The translations under genes and the position numbers were made by a program. A DNA stretch of 64,000 nucleotides. Origin: DASXUX01 sp036504595. Lineage in GTDB: Bacteria > Planctomycetota > SZUA-567 > H5-PLA8. The notes under the pieces are model-generated. The model was given only the letters and a program-made list of their open reading frames with translations, searched no databases and was not told the DNA's origin. Location of the stretch: the NCBI GenBank assembly GCA_036504595.1, contig DASXUX010000050.1, forward strand, positions 39,721 through 103,720. Reading direction: 5' to 3'. This document shows, piece by piece, positions 33,759 to 42,590 of the stretch; within the stretch, counting starts at the first letter, position 1, and each line of letters begins with the position of its first letter.

Positions 33759-34871
33759 ATGGCACAGTCACGCATCAAAACCGGCATCATCGGCTGCGGC
33801 AACATCAGCAAGGCGTACATTCTGACGGCGAAGTCCTTCCCGATTCTCGACGTGGTCGCCGTCGCGGATATCGACGTCGAACGCGCCAAGGCCAAGGCGC
33901 AGGAATTCGGCATCGCCAAGGGTTGCTCTGTCGAAGAACTGCTCGCTACGAAGGACATCCAGCTTGTCATGAATTTGACCGTGCCGAAGGCGCACTGCGA
34001 CGTGGCCTTGGCGTGTATCGCCGCCGGTAAGCACGTGTTCAACGAAAAGCCGCTGGGCGTGACGGTCGCCGAAGGCAAGAAGATCCTCGATGCAGCGAAG
34101 GCCAAGAAAATCCTTGTTGGCTGCGCGCCGGGGACGTTTCTCGGCGGCGGACTTCAGACCTGCCGCAAACTCGTCGATGACGGCGTGATTGGCCAGCCCG
34201 TCGCGGGCACCGCCTTCATGACCTGCCCTGGCCATGAACGCTGGCACCCGAGTCCCGAATTCTATTACGAAGTTGGCGGCGGCCCGATGCTGGACATGGG
34301 ACCGTACTACCTGACCGCGCTCGTGCAGATTCTCGGCCCGGTCAAGCGCGTCTCCGGTGCAGCATCAATCCTGAAGCCCGAACGCACCATCACCAGCCAG
34401 CCAAAGAACGGCAAGAAGATCAAGGTCGAGACGCCTGACCACGTTACCGGCGTGCTGGAGTTTGCCAGCGGAGCGGTCGTCACGATCGTCACCAGCTTTG
34501 CAGTTTGGCACGCGCGCTTGCCGCGCATTGAAATCTACGGCACCGAAGGCACGCTCTCGGTCCCCGATCCCAACAGCCTGCGCGGGCCGGTCAATCTTCG
34601 CATGGCCAACGACGGCGACTGGCGCGATGTCGGCCTGACGCACACGCACTTCGACGGCGACAAGTGGGGCATCGGCGTGGCCGACATGGCCTACGCGCTC
34701 CGTTCCGGCCGCCCGCATCGCGCCAACGGCGAGAACGCCCAGCACGTGCTGGAAACGATGCACGCGTTCCTAAACGCCGCCAAGGAAGGCAAGTACGTCG
34801 AGATCAAGGCGCCATTCAAGCGCCCGGCCGCTCTGCCGCAGAATCTGGCCGCCGACGCGCTGGACGATTAA
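33759..34871 (+). CDS. Gfo/Idh/MocA family oxidoreductase (cytoplasmic)
   Basis: 370 residues from the ATG at 33759 with AAAGGAGC upstream. The NAD(P) motif is KTGIIGCGNISKAYI, and the family signature HVFNEKPLGVTVAEGK is near residue 95. The C-terminal domain includes YYEVGGGPMLDMGPYYLTAL, whose GGG..D.G.Y/H motif is typical of active dehydrogenases. Unlike the paralogue at 13.8 kb it has no signal peptide, so it should be a cytoplasmic sugar or inositol dehydrogenase. It is probably monocistronic; a G/C-rich hairpin repeat follows. Confidence 0.9.
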   Translation: MAQSRIKTGIIGCGNISKAYILTAKSFPILDVVAVADIDVERAKAKAQEFGIAKGCSVEELLATKDIQLVMNLTVPKAHCDVALACIAAGKHVFNEKPLGVTVAEGKKILDAAKAKKILVGCAPGTFLGGGLQTCRKLVDDGVIGQPVAGTAFMTCPGHERWHPSPEFYYEVGGGPMLDMGPYYLTALVQILGPVKRVSGAASILKPERTITSQPKNGKKIKVETPDHVTGVLEFASGAVVTIVTSFAVWHARLPRIEIYGTEGTLSVPDPNSLRGPVNLRMANDGDWRDVGLTHTHFDGDKWGIGVADMAYALRSGRPHRANGENAQHVLETMHAFLNAAKEGKYVEIKAPFKRPAALPQNLAADALDD

Positions 34872-34878
34872 CAGAACT

Positions 34879-34964
34879 AACCCCCCAGCCCCCTTCCCTC
34901 GGAGGGAAGGGGGAGCTGATGCGTTCTCCCCTCCCATCTAGGAGAGGGGTCGGGGGAGGGGTTT
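34879..34964. repeat. C/G-rich double-hairpin repeat between convergent genes
   Basis: A hairpin CCCCTTCCCTC/GAGGGAAGGGG is followed by CTCCCCTCCC..GGGGGAGGGG. The repeat reaches the stop codon of the minus-strand gene. The AACCCCTCCCCCGACCCCT portion recurs in inverted orientation at 54293-54337. It may act as a terminator region for both genes. Confidence 0.7.
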
Positions 34965-36564
34965 ACGGCGCGGGCCTCGCCAAATAAAGCACTTCCCCCA
35001 CCCCACCCGACGCGTTCAGCTCAAACGAGAGCTTCTGCGGTTTGGCGTCCGGCGGGTTGATCTCCCAGGGTGAGCCGGCGAAATATAGCGGACGCTCCGC
35101 CGCGAGTTTCACAATGTCCTGCTCAGTCAGCACTGCTCCAAACGTGTGAAATGTCTTCGTCCAGACGTTGTAGAACACCTCGCGCGGATAGACCTCCGCC
35201 AGTTGCGGCGAGAAAAACTTGCCGCAGAAATCGTTGCCCAGATTCAGCGCATAAACCGGCAGTGAGCAGCGGAAACAGCAGACGACGGAGCCCTCAGCAC
35301 ACGCCGGCGCGATCTTCTGCGCTAACGGCAAACTCGAATCGCGTTGAACGGTCAATTCACGTTGCCAGCGCGCAGTCTCACTGCCGCCCCACAGCAACCC
35401 GCAGAGTGTTATCAAGAGAACCGGAACCGCTACGCGCCACGCCAGCAGGCGCGCCGGATGGGTTGTGTTTTCCTGGAGTGCGCGGGTGAACAGCCGGCCG
35501 GCAATCAACGCCTGCGCGCCCACCAGCATCATTGCAGGGAACATGTAGTGCGCCTGCGGACGCTTCAGCGTGAAGAGAATCTGCGTCGTCGCGGCCACAC
35601 ATATTGCCAGCATTATGCGCATCGCGCCGCCAAACCGTGGGTCCGCGTGAAGGCTCGTGCGCGATCGCAGTACAAGCCAGATCAGCCAAGTGACCGCCAG
35701 TAAACCGAAAAAGACAGGTTCAAGAGCCACCAGCGTCTTCAGTGCCGGAAGAAGAGAACTGCTTTCGACGAGTCCATACTCCCCGGTTCCGTACGTCCCT
35801 TTGCGAATCGTCAGCAGAACAAACCAGCGCGCAACCTGCCGGGCGCGCGGCAGAATCGGCAGCAACGAAATCAGGAGCGCAACAGCAGCCCATTTTGCGG
35901 ACAGAAGACGCAGCCGCCAACTCTTCAACACGATCAGCGGAATGAACACCATCGGCAGGAAGGTAGCCTTAACGGCCAGGCCGACACCTGTCAGCACGCC
36001 CAGCCAACGCGCGGTCTTGTCGGAATCCAGCGACTTTGGATTGAGCGCGAGATGCAGCAGCATGCAGCTTTGCGCTAAGCCCAGGCACAGCAGCCACGAC
36101 TCCGGCTTTACCCACAAAAACGCCAGCGCCGCTTGCACGGAGAAGAACGGCGCGAGTTGCATGAACGCCACGCAGACCAAGCTGCGCGTGCTCCGATACA
36201 CGGCGACTCCCGTGGCAAACAGCGCGGCAATGCAGCCGGCGCCGAACACGAACTGGATGACGTTCAAGTAGCGTTCAGGCTCCGTCAGGACGCTGCGCAC
36301 CATCCCGCCCGTCCCGGAAAGCGCGTACGTCGCTGCGACAATGACCGCGATCACAGCCTGAAGCGGCGTGCCCGGATGGTCCGTGTGATTGGGGGAGTGT
36401 CCTTCGAGGATGCCGAGCCCATTGAGCAGATAGATGTAGCTGGGTTCCGAGTTCGACCCGAGAAAGAACGGCCCGCGCGCAGTGGTCAGCCAGGACGCCA
36501 GCGCCACGGCGAGCACCGGCACTGCTAAGGCGAACAGCACGACCCGCCAGGACATCTGTTTCAT
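34963..36564 (-). CDS. Polytopic membrane protein, possibly a GT-C glycosyltransferase
   Basis: 533 residues with about ten hydrophobic helices. The first (VVLFALAVPVLAVALASWL) is followed by a loop containing SEPSYIYLLNGL and SPNHTDHPGTPLQ, where acidic and His residues resemble the first periplasmic loop of GT-C enzymes (ArnT/PMT style). The last 120 residues are soluble. I do not recognise a specific family. If GT-C, it would transfer a sugar from a polyprenyl carrier on the outer face of the inner membrane. It is isolated, with its stop inside a C/G-rich repeat. Confidence 0.6.
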   Translation of the reverse strand: MKQMSWRVVLFALAVPVLAVALASWLTTARGPFFLGSNSEPSYIYLLNGLGILEGHSPNHTDHPGTPLQAVIAVIVAATYALSGTGGMVRSVLTEPERYLNVIQFVFGAGCIAALFATGVAVYRSTRSLVCVAFMQLAPFFSVQAALAFLWVKPESWLLCLGLAQSCMLLHLALNPKSLDSDKTARWLGVLTGVGLAVKATFLPMVFIPLIVLKSWRLRLLSAKWAAVALLISLLPILPRARQVARWFVLLTIRKGTYGTGEYGLVESSSLLPALKTLVALEPVFFGLLAVTWLIWLVLRSRTSLHADPRFGGAMRIMLAICVAATTQILFTLKRPQAHYMFPAMMLVGAQALIAGRLFTRALQENTTHPARLLAWRVAVPVLLITLCGLLWGGSETARWQRELTVQRDSSLPLAQKIAPACAEGSVVCCFRCSLPVYALNLGNDFCGKFFSPQLAEVYPREVFYNVWTKTFHTFGAVLTEQDIVKLAAERPLYFAGSPWEINPPDAKPQKLSFELNASGGVGEVLYLARPAP

Positions 36565-36727
36565 GCGCCCAGTCTGACATCCGCACCCACACTCGGCAAG
36601 TCACGCGCCGACTGCGAATACTTCCCAGTCCACCACTCCAACACTCCGCAACTCACCAAATTGCCACTTAACCCTTGCATCTGCTCCTCTTCTCTGAATA
36701 ATAGCGCTGCTTTCATCATCGCCACTC

Positions 36728-36754
36728 GGGCCGCGCGTGCGGCCGGCGTTTTTT
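36728..36754 (+). terminator. Hairpin plus T-run directly before a microprotein gene
   Basis: GGCCGC-GCGT-GCGGCC stem-loop followed by GGCG and TTTTTT. It ends only 6-10 bases before the AGGAGGGG ribosome site of the 26-residue gene, so it could be an attenuator in that gene's leader. Confidence 0.55.
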
Positions 36755-36772
36755 CCTGGAGAAGGAGGGGAC

Positions 36773-36853
36773 ATGGCATTCAAGCCTCGTCGTCGTCGCA
36801 AAATTGGCAGCAAGAAACGTCGCATGCGGAAGTTGATGCGCAAGAAGAAGTAG
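36773..36853 (+). CDS. 26-residue Arg/Lys-rich microprotein
   Basis: Starts MAFKPRRRRKIGSKKRRMRK and ends in KKK; 17 of 26 residues are Lys or Arg. The ribosome site GAAGGAGGGG is among the strongest in the window, and the frame ends at TAG. The composition resembles very small basic ribosome-associated proteins (the AURKAIP1/COX24-like class or a Thx-like peptide), so binding to rRNA is the natural guess. A hairpin with a T-run sits right in front. It lies upstream of argH, separated by a heptamer array. Confidence 0.7.
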   Translation: MAFKPRRRRKIGSKKRRMRKLMRKKK

Positions 36854-36867
36854 TCCTATAACAATAA

Positions 36868-36902
36868 GTCTGGAGTCTGGCGTTTGGAGTCTGGAGTCGC
36901 GT
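36868..36902. repeat. Heptamer array GTCTGGA
   Basis: Five units, the inverse of the GACTCCA family. It lies between the microprotein stop and the argH leader. Confidence 0.85.
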
Positions 36903-36969
36903 GGCCATTGACGGTGCGGCTCCGAAGACTCTTTGCCTTACTACTCCAGCGAGATGGTCAGGAGTGTTC

Positions 36970-38403
36970 ATGCCAAGCGGTCCATCCAAGAAGCCTTGGG
37001 GCGGGCGGTTCAAGAAGGCAACCGACGTACACACCGAAGCCTTCACTGAATCCATTTCCATCGACAAGGCGCTCTACCAGCAGGACATCGCCGGGTCGAT
37101 GGCGCACGCCACCATGCTGGCGCATGTGGGTCTGATCAGCCACGCGGAAAAAGCGTTGATCCTGAAGGGGCTCTCCGAAATTCTAGAGGAGATCGCCTCC
37201 GGGAAGTTCCGTTTCCGCAAGGAATATGAAGACATTCACATGAACATCGAGAAGGCGCTGGAGGAGAAAATCGGCGAGCCCGCCGGCAAACTCCACACCG
37301 CCCGCTCGCGCAACGACCAGATCGCCCTGGATGAACGCCTGTGGCTGCGCGATGAGATCGACGATATCCGCCGCCGCATCGCTCTGGTTCAGGCCTCGCT
37401 CGTTGACCTGGCCGACCGGCATGCCGAAGACGTCATGCCTGGCTACACGCACATGCAGCGCGCGCAACCGGTGACGGCGGGCCACTACCTGCTGGCGTTC
37501 GTCGAAATGCTTCAGCGCGACAGCGACCGCTTCAACGACTGCCGCAAGCGCACGAACATTCTGCCGCTGGGCGCCTGCGCGCTGGCCGGAACGTCGCTGC
37601 CGATCGATCGGAAGCTGGTGGCCGATTTGCTCAAGTTCGACGGCGTGACGCGAAACTCGATGGATACGACGGCCGACCGCGACTATCTGCTGGAGTTTGC
37701 GTTCTGCCAGACGGCCTGTGCACTGCACCTCTCGCGCCTGTCCGAAGACTTTGTCCTGATGGCCTCCACGGAGTTCGGCTTCATCGCCATCGACGACGCT
37801 TTCTGCACCGGCAGTTCGATCATGCCGCAGAAGAAGAATCCCGACTTGTTCGAACTTCTGCGCGGCAAGACGGGGTACGCGGTCGCGCTGCTGATTCAGC
37901 TCATCACGCTGACTAAAGGCTTGCCGATGACGTACAACCGGGACATGCAGGAAGATAAAGAACTGCTCTTTGGCGCGATAAAGCGTTTCAAGAGCTGTCT
38001 GGATATTCTGGAAGTTCTGATGCGGAACATTTCCTTCCGCGCGGAGCGGATGCTGAAGGCCTGCGAAGAAGGATTCATGGACGCCACGGCCTTGGCGGAG
38101 TACCTCGTGCGCAAGGGCATTCCGTTCCGGCAGGCGCATCACGTTGTCGGCAGCATGGTGCAGTTGGCCGAAGAGCGCGGTTGCACGCTGAAAGAACTGC
38201 CCGCGAATGAACTGAAGACCGCACACGCATTTCTGACCGAAGATATGCGTGGCGTGCTGGGCGCGCGCGAAACGGTCTACTCGTACGCGTCGCTCGGGTC
38301 GGCGAACCCGAAACTGGTGCGGAAGGAAATTGAGGCTTGGAAAGTCCGGCTGCGGGATGAAGGCGCAATTCCAGGAAAATCAAAGAAACGTCGCAAAGAG
38401 TGA
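36970..38403 (+). CDS. argH: Argininosuccinate lyase ArgH
   Basis: 477 residues from the ATG at 36970, chosen for the CAGGAG site six bases upstream and because the family begins at KPWGGRF. Signatures: HTARSRNDQIALD, GYTHMQRAQPV, and the fumarase/lyase signature GSSIMPQKKNPD with its catalytic Ser. It splits argininosuccinate into arginine and fumarate, the last step of arginine synthesis. No other arg gene is in the window. It is flanked by two microprotein genes in the same direction and ends with a basic tail (KSKKRRKE). Confidence 0.97.
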   Translation: MPSGPSKKPWGGRFKKATDVHTEAFTESISIDKALYQQDIAGSMAHATMLAHVGLISHAEKALILKGLSEILEEIASGKFRFRKEYEDIHMNIEKALEEKIGEPAGKLHTARSRNDQIALDERLWLRDEIDDIRRRIALVQASLVDLADRHAEDVMPGYTHMQRAQPVTAGHYLLAFVEMLQRDSDRFNDCRKRTNILPLGACALAGTSLPIDRKLVADLLKFDGVTRNSMDTTADRDYLLEFAFCQTACALHLSRLSEDFVLMASTEFGFIAIDDAFCTGSSIMPQKKNPDLFELLRGKTGYAVALLIQLITLTKGLPMTYNRDMQEDKELLFGAIKRFKSCLDILEVLMRNISFRAERMLKACEEGFMDATALAEYLVRKGIPFRQAHHVVGSMVQLAEERGCTLKELPANELKTAHAFLTEDMRGVLGARETVYSYASLGSANPKLVRKEIEAWKVRLRDEGAIPGKSKKRRKE

Positions 38404-38450
38404 GAGTGGTTGGATGTGGGTAGTTAACCTTTTTCAGAGGAGAGAGACAC

Positions 38451-38552
38451 ATGGCGAAGTGCGGATGTGGTTGCGGTCCCAAGAAGGCATCGGCGAAGAT
38501 GGCGAAGCCGGCCGCGAAGAAGAGCAGCAAGAGCAAGGCGAAGAAGGCCTAG
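38451..38552 (+). CDS. 33-residue Cys/Gly plus Lys/Ala microprotein
   Basis: Begins MAKCGCGCGPKK, with three cysteines spaced by single glycines, then a Lys/Ala/Ser tail (KKSSKSKAKKA) reminiscent of histone H1-like sequence. A good site (AGAGGAGAG) precedes the ATG and a strong terminator follows 14 bases after the stop, so it looks like the last gene of an argH transcript. The CGCGC cluster could bind a metal and the tail nucleic acid. No family recognised. Confidence 0.65.
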   Translation: MAKCGCGCGPKKASAKMAKPAAKKSSKSKAKKA

Positions 38553-38566
38553 TTTCCGTCAACATC

Positions 38567-38608
38567 GCAGCCACGGGCGTCTAGAGCGTTCGTGGCTGCT
38601 GTTTTTTT
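38567..38608 (+). terminator. Rho-independent terminator after argH and the Cys microprotein
   Basis: Perfect 9-bp stem GCAGCCACG/CGTGGCTGC with a 15-base loop, then TG and seven Ts. Confidence 0.9.
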
Positions 38609-38644
38609 GAGGCAAGCGCATAGGACGCCCACCGTTTCGGTTGG

Positions 38645-40756
38645 TTACTTCTTGACGACGTCCTGCGGCGGTGGGGCTTTGAGGCGCCGCTTCAGCAGTT
38701 CATGGCACTGTTCGGCGCGGAAAGAGGCGGCTTCCGTAAAGAACAGCAGGTGCGCCTGCTGGCCAGTCTTGACAGTGAGCGTCCGAATGCCGACCGCGCT
38801 GTCAACGCTCATCTCGGCACCGCTCATCTGATCGCATGCCACATTCACGGCGCAGGCCGCATCCTTTTGGAGCTGCTCCAGCGACAATCCGGAGAGCCGC
38901 GACAGCTCTTTCTTCACAACAGCAAATTCCTCTTTCTTGGCCTGCTCGGATCTGAATTTCCGGAAAAGCGTGGAGGCTCGTCCAACCGCGCTGCCCAGCT
39001 CGGCCGCTGTCACGCCTGATTCGGGATCGACGTCGCCCGCTCGTGCCATGCAGAGCACGTCGGCGTTCAAAATGCCATATCCGAAACAAGCCGTTGCTCC
39101 GCGATAGAAGCATTGAAAGGCCACACCGCTGCCCGGGAGCAGCACCGAAGTCTTCGCTTCCGGAGGCGCCAGCCGCAAAGCAGCCGCGCGTTCCTGGGCA
39201 CGGGTGATATCAACGTTTGAGAACCGCTCGTTTTCCTTGGCCAGTTCTATGAAGCGCTCATAGAGCACGATGGCGCGGCGCTTGTCCCTGGCACGGTACT
39301 CCGGATGTTCGTAAATACGCGCCAGTTCCCGATACGCTTCAGCATCTTCCGGTTTTCTGCGAATGTAATCATCCAACACGGCAACAGCGCGCTCAAACTG
39401 CTGCGCGCCCGACCAGGCAATCGCTTGCTCGACCGCAGCGGCGAGGCCCTTGTACCGCCGCCCGCTTTCCACTTCGCGGCAGTATGCCAGCGCGCAGCCC
39501 AGGCGCTTGTTCCAGTTGCTGCACAGGAGGCAGTCGCCCAACCCCTGCGGCGGCTCTCCTGGCGGAGAGGTGAGTTCGGCGGCCAACCCCTCTGCGAACG
39601 AGCACTGCCCGCTATCCGGCCTGTACGACCAGCGGCCATCCGACAGCTTCACAAAGACAGGCCCCAGCTTCGAAACGGGCGGCCGAAGGACCGATTCTAA
39701 CTGCCGATTCGGCCGGCTCTTCACAGATGTTTCTTTGCTTGCTGCTGGCGCGCTGTCACGGGGCTCACTCACTGGCGGCGCTGGCTCCGCAGCCCGAACT
39801 GGGGCCGGCGCGTGTGGGATCTCCATCGGCGCGATCGCCGTCACCGGCAGATCGCTCTGCCGGACCTCGACCGGCTTGCGTTTTTGGGCGTAGGCCTCGC
39901 TAGCGCGCCGCGCGAGCGAGAGTTCGGCGGCGGCGGGATTGCATGGGATGGTGGCGAGCGCTTCCAGCAACTGCTGCGGTGTCTGGTAGCGCTCGTCAGG
40001 CTTCTTACCCATCATTTTCAGACAGATCTTCTCGATTTCCGGATTGAGATCCGGCACAACCTGCGTGAGCGGCTCGGGCATTTCGTACATGTGCTTATAG
40101 AGCAATGAAGCGACGTTCTCTGCGTTATATGGCGGAGATCCGGTCAGGCTGGCGTACATCACACATCCAAGCGAGTAAATGTCGGAGCGCGTGTCCACGG
40201 GGTTGCTGGCGCCCTGTTCAGGGGACATGTACGCGGGCGTTCCAACGACCAGACCAGCCTGCGTCACTGAGTCGGTGGCTAGTCCTTTTGCCAGCCCAAA
40301 GTCCATGAGCTTCACCAAGCCTGTGCGCGTGATCATGATGTTCGCAGGCTTGATATCGCGATGCACGATGCCGTGCTCCATCGCCACGGCCAGGGCTTTG
40401 GCCGCGGAGCGGATAATCTCGAGCGTTTCGTCGATGCTTGGCTTCTGGCCGGTAATGCGGCGGATATTTTCGAGATCCTCGCCTTCGATATACTCCATCG
40501 CGAAGAACGGAATGCCCTGATGTTCACCGACGGTATAGATCTGGATGATGTTGGGGTGAACGAGCCGCGCGGCCGAGCGGGCTTCACGGTAGAAGCGTTC
40601 GATGAAGTTTTGGTTTTCTTTCGCGCGCGGAAGGACTTTAAGCGCGACCCAACGGTCCAGAGCGACCTGGCGAGCACGGTACACCTTGCCCATGCCGCCT
40701 TCACCAATCAGCGATTCGATCACAAATTCGCCAAAGCCGCCAGATTCGGCCGCCAT
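38645..40756 (-). CDS. Ser/Thr protein kinase with Cys-rich and TPR-like C-terminal region
   Basis: 703 residues from the ATG at 40756 (a GTG codon precedes it). It is a complete Hanks-type kinase: glycine loop GEGGMGKV (18-25), K40 in VALKVL, HRD at 132-134, DFG at 152-154 and GTPAYMSPEQ. After a Pro/Ala linker (300-355) comes a Cys-bearing segment (QCSFAEGL, then GDCLLCSNWNKRLGCALAYC) that may bind zinc. TPR-like helices and an all-alpha C terminus follow. No transmembrane helix is evident, so it is cytoplasmic. Its neighbour, an HD-GYP protein on the same strand, suggests a signalling unit. Confidence 0.9.
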   Translation of the reverse strand: MAAESGGFGEFVIESLIGEGGMGKVYRARQVALDRWVALKVLPRAKENQNFIERFYREARSAARLVHPNIIQIYTVGEHQGIPFFAMEYIEGEDLENIRRITGQKPSIDETLEIIRSAAKALAVAMEHGIVHRDIKPANIMITRTGLVKLMDFGLAKGLATDSVTQAGLVVGTPAYMSPEQGASNPVDTRSDIYSLGCVMYASLTGSPPYNAENVASLLYKHMYEMPEPLTQVVPDLNPEIEKICLKMMGKKPDERYQTPQQLLEALATIPCNPAAAELSLARRASEAYAQKRKPVEVRQSDLPVTAIAPMEIPHAPAPVRAAEPAPPVSEPRDSAPAASKETSVKSRPNRQLESVLRPPVSKLGPVFVKLSDGRWSYRPDSGQCSFAEGLAAELTSPPGEPPQGLGDCLLCSNWNKRLGCALAYCREVESGRRYKGLAAAVEQAIAWSGAQQFERAVAVLDDYIRRKPEDAEAYRELARIYEHPEYRARDKRRAIVLYERFIELAKENERFSNVDITRAQERAAALRLAPPEAKTSVLLPGSGVAFQCFYRGATACFGYGILNADVLCMARAGDVDPESGVTAAELGSAVGRASTLFRKFRSEQAKKEEFAVVKKELSRLSGLSLEQLQKDAACAVNVACDQMSGAEMSVDSAVGIRTLTVKTGQQAHLLFFTEAASFRAEQCHELLKRRLKAPPPQDVVKK

Positions 40757-40807
40757 CACTTATCGCCTCTGAGCAGGGAGAGCCATACGGTCCCCGCTGG
40801 CAGTAGC

Positions 40808-41860
40808 CTACACTGCCTTGGCGTATTCGTCGAGGATGCCTTTGAATTCGTCGATCAGATCTGGATCGAACTGCGAACCACGGCCGGTGTTCAGCTCCTG
40901 CATGACCCGCTCGTGGGAATAAGGCTCCTTGTACGTGCGGCGACTGGTCATCGTGTCGTAGGCGTCAGCCAGGGCGATGATGCGAGCCCATAGCGGCGTT
41001 TCTTCGCCACGCAGGCCGTCGGGATAGCCGCCGCCGTCCCAGCGTTCGTGATGGTGCGTGATGGCAGGCAGCAGGTCCGAAAGGAGTTCGATCGACGAGA
41101 GCAGATCGCGGGCGATTGTCGGGTGTTTGCGCATGACCGCAAACTCCTCGGGCGTCAAGCGCGTAGCCTTGCCAAGAATGTCCTCGGGCACGCCGATCTT
41201 TCCGAAATCATGGAACACCGCCGCCAACCCAAGGCGGTCCAGATCCTCTTCGCAAAGACCTTTGCGCCGCCCCAGAATACGCGACCACTTGGCCACGGAA
41301 TGGCTATGGAAGCGCGTGTAAGGATCCTTGGATTCGAGAATTTTGACCATGACGGTGAGGATGTTCACGAACAGCCGCTGAGTGCGCAGATCGTTTTCCA
41401 GGATCAGGGTGTTGATGCGGTGCGCCGTCAGCGCGGTCTCGACCTTCAGTTCCAGACCTTCTTCGCCGAAGTCGCCAACCGCAAGGTAGTCGTGCACGCC
41501 CAAGGCCTGCGCGCGCTCTTCCACCTGCGTGTCATGAGTCTCCGTTGTGGCCAGCACAGGGCCGCCAAAGATTCCCCGAAGCTGCCGCAAATTTTCCCAT
41601 GAGATTTCGCTGGCAGGGTTGACGCCGAAGACCACCAGATCGGGGCGTGGCGTCTCAGCGTTGCTTAGATGGTCGCGTAGCGATTCCGGACGAGCAGGAA
41701 ACGCAGTAATCTGTCCGAAGCCCGCCCGCCGCAGCGCGACTTCGTGAAATTCTCGCCAGCTTAGAACGTCGTGCATCACGACCAGTTCTGTGCCAGCTCG
41801 ATCAATCCCCTCAGCAGCCTGTGCCACGATGCTGATAACTCCCCGCCGGTAAATAAGCAC
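40808..41860 (-). CDS. HD-GYP domain phosphodiesterase with receiver-like N terminus
   Basis: 350 residues at most. Residues 25-145 resemble a response-regulator receiver (TELVVMHDVLSWREFHEVAL, DLVVFGVNPASEI) but the phospho-acceptor is not obvious. The HD-GYP domain has HDFGKIGVPEDIL, HPTIARDLL and HHERWDGGGYPDGL, all metal-binding and GYP motifs, so it should degrade cyclic di-GMP. The GTG at 41860 lacks a ribosome site; the ATG at residue 29 is an alternative start. It precedes the Ser/Thr kinase gene on the same strand (51-bp gap). Confidence 0.87.
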   Translation of the reverse strand: MLIYRRGVISIVAQAAEGIDRAGTELVVMHDVLSWREFHEVALRRAGFGQITAFPARPESLRDHLSNAETPRPDLVVFGVNPASEISWENLRQLRGIFGGPVLATTETHDTQVEERAQALGVHDYLAVGDFGEEGLELKVETALTAHRINTLILENDLRTQRLFVNILTVMVKILESKDPYTRFHSHSVAKWSRILGRRKGLCEEDLDRLGLAAVFHDFGKIGVPEDILGKATRLTPEEFAVMRKHPTIARDLLSSIELLSDLLPAITHHHERWDGGGYPDGLRGEETPLWARIIALADAYDTMTSRRTYKEPYSHERVMQELNTGRGSQFDPDLIDEFKGILDEYAKAV

Positions 41861-42036
41861 ACAAATGCAAAAACAACGCGATGGCGGTCGTACTGCAAAG
41901 TTCGAGCCAAGAAATGAACAGCTCGCAACGATGCGATTTTGCGTGGTGCACCTAAGTGTTCTCTACCACGCGGCAGACGCGTTTGCAAATTGCATTGGTT
42001 ATTTGCACTGCTGCACGTGGAGTCTAATAGCTCTTT
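41861..42036. other. Intergenic region, comparatively AT-rich
   Basis: 176 bp between cobU and the HD-GYP gene, both on the minus strand. It has A/T-rich patches unlike the surrounding DNA. I see no convincing promoter, RNA or repeat in it. Confidence 0.5.
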
Positions 42037-42576
42037 CTACTTTAATTGAAGTGCAAGCCCGGCCACAACAAGGTGCACTTCGGTGGCCTTCGACGCGGCC
42101 AACTGGTTTGCACGACCGGCCAAGTCGCGAAACGCGCGGCCCATCTCGGACTCTGGCACCACGCTGCTGCCAACTTCATTTGTTACCAGCACCACGTCGC
42201 CATCAGCGGTGCCAAGCTGTTGCAGTGCCTCGTCCAGCACGCGCAATGTGTGGTCTTCGCGGGCGGTGTTCCAGCCCTCCTGCCATTCGTTTAGCATCCG
42301 GTTGCTGAGCCACAGCGTGAGGCAGTCGATAAGAATCGCTTGCGGATGGCTCGCCAAAGCCCGCGCGACGGCAGCGGCAAGATCCAGCGGCTCCTCGACT
42401 GTGATCCACTCCGCAGGCCGCGAGTCCTTGTGCTTCGCGATGCGTTCGGTCATTTCGTTGTCAAACGCCTGCGCTGTTGCGATGTACACGACGCGCGCGA
42501 GATTCTTCAGGCGGTCTTGGGCCAGCCGCGATTTTCCGCTGCGAGCTCCGCCGGTATACATGATGATGCGGGCCAT
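42037..42576 (-). CDS. cobU: Adenosylcobinamide kinase / cobinamide-phosphate guanylyltransferase
   Basis: 179 residues from the ATG at 42576, with AAGGAG seven bases upstream. Walker A is TGGARSGKS (8-16), followed by YIATAQAFDNEMTERI with the conserved ATA, and VVLVTNEVGSSVVPESEMGRAFRDLAG, which is diagnostic for CobU/CobP. It phosphorylates adenosylcobinamide and adds GMP in the late B12 pathway or in salvage. The CobC-like phosphatase gene lies 14 bp upstream, consistent with a short nucleotide-loop or salvage operon. Confidence 0.94.
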   Translation of the reverse strand: MARIIMYTGGARSGKSRLAQDRLKNLARVVYIATAQAFDNEMTERIAKHKDSRPAEWITVEEPLDLAAAVARALASHPQAILIDCLTLWLSNRMLNEWQEGWNTAREDHTLRVLDEALQQLGTADGDVVLVTNEVGSSVVPESEMGRAFRDLAGRANQLAASKATEVHLVVAGLALQLK

Positions 42577-42590
42577 TCGCGACTCCTTGA

